From positions 1-56,765 of the forward strand of contig NZ_JAIVFW010000050.1 of NCBI RefSeq assembly GCF_020829595.1: a stretch of 56,765 nucleotides of DNA, read 5' to 3'. Shown in pieces: positions 54,595 to 56,765 of the stretch. The position numbers and the translations under genes were made by a program. Below the pieces are notes generated by a model. That model worked only from the letters and a program-made list of their open reading frames with translations. It was not told the DNA's origin and made no database searches. Source of the DNA: Nostoc sp. CHAB 5844. Lineage in GTDB: Bacteria > Cyanobacteriota > Cyanobacteriia > Cyanobacteriales > Nostocaceae. Position 1 is the first letter of the stretch, and each line of letters opens with the position of its first letter.

Positions 54595-55842
54595 ATGCAA
54601 AATCAAATACCAGATGGAAATCACCCATTAAATAGCAATTCAGATGCCAAATACCGCAAAGCACCTTGGAAGAAAGCAGCTGCTTCTCTATCCTTAGTGT
54701 TGCTAGGATCTGGTATGACTTTGGCAGGTGGTTATCTCGCTAACCATCCGTCGCAGGTGTCGGAAAGTGCATCGAATTTGGCATTGAGTCGAGTTAATGC
54801 TGCACCGCCAATAGTACCTGGCACAGATCCTAATTTTGTGACTCAGGTGGTGCAGAAGGTAGGGCCGGCGGTCGTGCGGATTAATTCGTCGCGTACTGTG
54901 AGAACCCAATTACCAGAGGAGTTCAACGACCCGTTGTTCCGTCGCTTTTTTGGTTCACAACTACCAGAAGCCCAACAAAGAGTAGAGCGGGGTACTGGTT
55001 CTGGGTTTATTATTAGTGGTGATGGTCGAATTCTCACCAATGCTCACGTCGTTGATGGCGCTGACACAGTGACAGTAGTCCTCAAGGATGGGCGGAGTTT
55101 TCAAGGTAAGGTATTAGGAAAAGACGAATTAACTGATGTGGCGGTTGTCAAAATTCAAGCCAGCAATTTGCCGACAGTTACTTTGGGTAACTCAGAGCAA
55201 TTGCAACCAGGAGAATGGGCGATCGCGATCGGTAATCCTTTAGGATTAGATAATACTGTAACTACTGGCATCATCAGTGCTACCGGACGCAGTAGCAACC
55301 AAATTGGCGCAGCTGATAAGCGTGTAGAGTTTATTCAAACTGATGCAGCAATTAATCCTGGAAACTCTGGCGGGCCGCTACTAAACGCCCGTGGTGAAGT
55401 AATTGCTATGAATACAGCTATTATTCAAGGAGCGCAAGGTATAGGTTTTGCTATTCCTATAGCTACAGCGCAACGTATTGCTAATCAACTGATATCCACA
55501 GGTAGAGTCGAGCATCCTTATTTAGGAATTCAGATGATTGGGTTAACACCACAACTAAAACAAAATATTAACTCTGACCCCAACAGTAATTTAACTATTA
55601 ATGAAGATAAAGGTGTCTTAGTTGTGAAAGTCATGCCCAATTCACCAGCAGCCAAAGCAGGTTTACGTGCAGGTGATGTCATTCAAAAGCTTGAAGGTAA
55701 CACTATTACAGACGCTGGGAGTGTGCAGCGGGTAGTTGATAGTAGCCAAATTGGTGGAGATTTGCGCTTAGAGTTACGCCGGAACGGACAAACCCTGAAT
55801 TTATCTGTGCGTCCTGGTGCTTTCCCATCTCAGGTGCAGTAA
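54595..55842 (+). CDS. HtrA/Deg-family serine protease
   Basis: This 415-residue membrane-anchored protease has a hydrophobic segment at about 27-47, then a trypsin-like domain with His151 (ILTNAHVVDG), Asp181 (DELTDVAVVKI) and Ser258 (NPGNSGGPLL). One PDZ domain follows (about 300-410, with GVLVVKVMPNSPAAKAGLRAGDVI and LEGNTITDAGSVQ). This is the HhoA/HhoB/HtrA type that degrades or refolds damaged envelope and lumenal proteins. Length and triad spacing are standard. The gene is monocistronic. Which of the three cyanobacterial paralogues it corresponds to is not decided here. Confidence 0.95.
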   Translation: MQNQIPDGNHPLNSNSDAKYRKAPWKKAAASLSLVLLGSGMTLAGGYLANHPSQVSESASNLALSRVNAAPPIVPGTDPNFVTQVVQKVGPAVVRINSSRTVRTQLPEEFNDPLFRRFFGSQLPEAQQRVERGTGSGFIISGDGRILTNAHVVDGADTVTVVLKDGRSFQGKVLGKDELTDVAVVKIQASNLPTVTLGNSEQLQPGEWAIAIGNPLGLDNTVTTGIISATGRSSNQIGAADKRVEFIQTDAAINPGNSGGPLLNARGEVIAMNTAIIQGAQGIGFAIPIATAQRIANQLISTGRVEHPYLGIQMIGLTPQLKQNINSDPNSNLTINEDKGVLVVKVMPNSPAAKAGLRAGDVIQKLEGNTITDAGSVQRVVDSSQIGGDLRLELRRNGQTLNLSVRPGAFPSQVQ

Positions 55843-56092
55843 TTTGTTACAAAAATGTTATACCATTTCCATATGAAGACGCATAGAAATAACCCCACCG
55901 CCTGCGGCACCTCCCCTTGCTAAAGGCAGGAGGTTGGGAGGGGTAAAAATAATGTGCAGTTCACAGAGAATTGGTATAAAAGATGTAGTAGTGCGATAGC
56001 AATCCTATTTGATTTGTAAAAATTAGTAGGCTTCAGCTCCCCGACTTCTCCAAGAAGTCGGGGATTTTGTTTCTCACGCGTCTTTTACATGA
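55843..56092. repeat. Dispersed repeats between htrA and the TSUP gene
   Basis: The region includes a C-rich/G-rich snap-back repeat (about 55890-55945) and a stem CCCCGACTTCT/AGAAGTCGGGG (56039-56063) followed by ATTTTGTTT. The second resembles 7001-7031. It is a possible terminator for the + strand gene. No gene is visible. Confidence 0.6.
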
Positions 56093-56467
56093 TTAACGGA
56101 TGAACAAATATCTTGCACCTATGACCAACAAAAAGATGCCATACAACTTTTTCATAGTTTCACTGCTAATAAATGGTTGATTGGCAAATAATGCACCAAA
56201 GAGGTTGCCTACTACTAAACCAACAGCAATCATTACCGCATATTTGATGTTGATGTTACCGCTACGATAGTAAACTGCTGCACCTAAAATACCAATGGGT
56301 AAAATTTGGGCGGCTATGGAAGTCCCAGTCGCAAATTTTTGATCCATTCCTACTAACAGTACCATTGCCGGCACCATAATTGCACCGCCACCAATACCAA
56401 ACATACCACCAGCAACGCCAGCCGCTAGACCAATGAGTAGCATTTGTACCAGAATATTAGAAATCAC
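56093..56467 (-). CDS. TauE/SafE (TSUP) family membrane protein, half-length
   Basis: The product has 124 residues with about four transmembrane helices and the family's first motif, GLAAGVAGGMFGIGGGAIMVP. Full TSUP permeases are about 250 residues, with two such halves. This single-half form is complete in the sense of having a normal start and end, and would work as a dimer or with a partner. The family moves sulfite or small organosulfonates across the inner membrane; the substrate here is unknown. No adjacent gene encodes a second half. Confidence 0.85.
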   Translation of the reverse strand: MISNILVQMLLIGLAAGVAGGMFGIGGGAIMVPAMVLLVGMDQKFATGTSIAAQILPIGILGAAVYYRSGNINIKYAVMIAVGLVVGNLFGALFANQPFISSETMKKLYGIFLLVIGARYLFIR

Positions 56468-56502
56468 GCCAAATTAACCTTTATAGCTCATTTTATTATT
56501 TT

Positions 56503-56598
56503 AATGCTCACTCAATGCTCAAAAGCCAAGATTTCAGCATTTAGAGCCTGATTTTGAGCATTATTTTATACTCAGTGTAGATGCTCAAGTAATGCTCA
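56503..56598. promoter_or_regulatory. AATGCTCA octamer array upstream of a new gene
   Basis: AATGCTCA occurs at 56503-56510, 56514-56521 and 56591-56598, with GATGCTCA at 56580-56587 and the reverse form TGAGCATT at 56555-56562. The members of each forward pair start 11 bp apart, one helical turn. The last copy ends 13 bp before the ATG at 56612. This layout suggests operator sites for a regulator. Confidence 0.6.
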
Positions 56599-56611
56599 TT
56601 CCATATTATCT

Positions 56612-56765
56612 ATGAAAATCAAACTTCCCGTTGTTTTTTACAACTGGGTGCGCGGTCAAGAGGATATCGTAATTGGCACTCCTGAATGGCAAGAATGGTT
56701 AGCGACCAGGAAAAGCTTCAATTACCAAGATGCCTCCGGTAGCTTCACTTGCAAACAGAGAAACA
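56612..56765 (+). CDS. N-terminal part of an unrecognised protein (runs off the window)
   Basis: The frame starts at the ATG at 56612 and gives 51 residues to the window edge: MKIKLPVVFYNWVRGQED, then PEWQEWLATRKSFNYQDASG and SFTCKQRN. From memory, similar openings (WQEWL...SF...GxFT) precede WYAYR-type motifs in large ATPase or LuxR/MalT-like regulators, but the recollection is weak and the gene is cut off. The octamer array just upstream would fit an autoregulated gene. No function is claimed. Confidence 0.6.
   Translation, partial: MKIKLPVVFYNWVRGQEDIVIGTPEWQEWLATRKSFNYQDASGSFTCKQRN

Noticed and set aside
1-56765. CRISPR arrays
   Set aside because: The only tandem arrays have 7-bp units without spacers; nothing with 25-40 bp repeats and unique spacers was seen, although a CAST-like remnant made it worth looking.
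1-56765. tRNA or rRNA genes
   Set aside because: No cloverleaf with a recognisable GGTTCGAATCC-type T arm was found by eye. A covariance-model scan (tRNAscan-SE) would settle it.

Overview
The window looks like chromosomal DNA from a filamentous, probably heterocyst-forming cyanobacterium of the Nostoc/Anabaena/Calothrix group. The evidence is frequent HIP1 octamers (GCGATCGC), a photosystem I psaK gene, a Mo-dependent-nitrogenase C-terminal-domain protein, a PEP-CTERM protein, hybrid Ser/Thr/His kinases, heptanucleotide repeat arrays (STRR type), and an acpP-fabF-transketolase run that, from memory, is also found in Nostoc. I recognised no tRNA, rRNA or CRISPR array.

Layout. 0.3-3.9 kb: a PstS-like binding protein, a lumenal-type pentapeptide protein, an intact C5-cytosine methyltransferase, and the frameshifted remains of its probable partner restriction enzyme. 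3.9-5.25 kb: transposon debris, consisting of a broken IS4-type transposase, a decayed TnsB-like transposase, and a transposon end with five spaced repeats and a terminal TGTACA. The last two look like the left side of a type V-K CRISPR-associated (Tn7-like) transposon. 5.4-16 kb: a GT39-type glycosyltransferase, an exported protein, a Cys-rich copper-binding protein, an HpnP-like B12 radical SAM enzyme, a GT4 glycosyltransferase, a lytic transglycosylase and a PEP-CTERM protein. 17-28 kb: transketolase, fabF and acpP, then an HdrB-like protein, lpxD, an unusual radical SAM protein, a flavoprotein, rubredoxin and small proteins. 28-38 kb: a giant Ser/Thr-His kinase, a ribbon-helix-helix/PAS hybrid kinase with a palindrome at its start, and an ABC exporter. 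38.5-46.7 kb: an acetyltransferase, psaK, a cupin/Mo-nitro_C pair, a Uma2 nuclease overlapping tail-to-tail with a WD40 protein, and small secreted proteins. 46.8-48.9 kb: a composite mobile element with an IS200/IS605 module. 48.9 kb to end: a GH13 enzyme, two divergent lactonase-like propeller proteins, an HtrA protease, a TSUP permease and the start of a gene preceded by an octamer array.

Most genes are core metabolism, envelope and signalling. The accessory signals are the CAST-like remnant, the paired mobile elements at 7.0 and 46.8 kb (the larger one is the same repeat carrying an IS605 module), a 144-bp MITE with perfect terminal repeats, and two candidate operator systems: the palindrome at 36165-36180 and the AATGCTCA array at 56503-56598.
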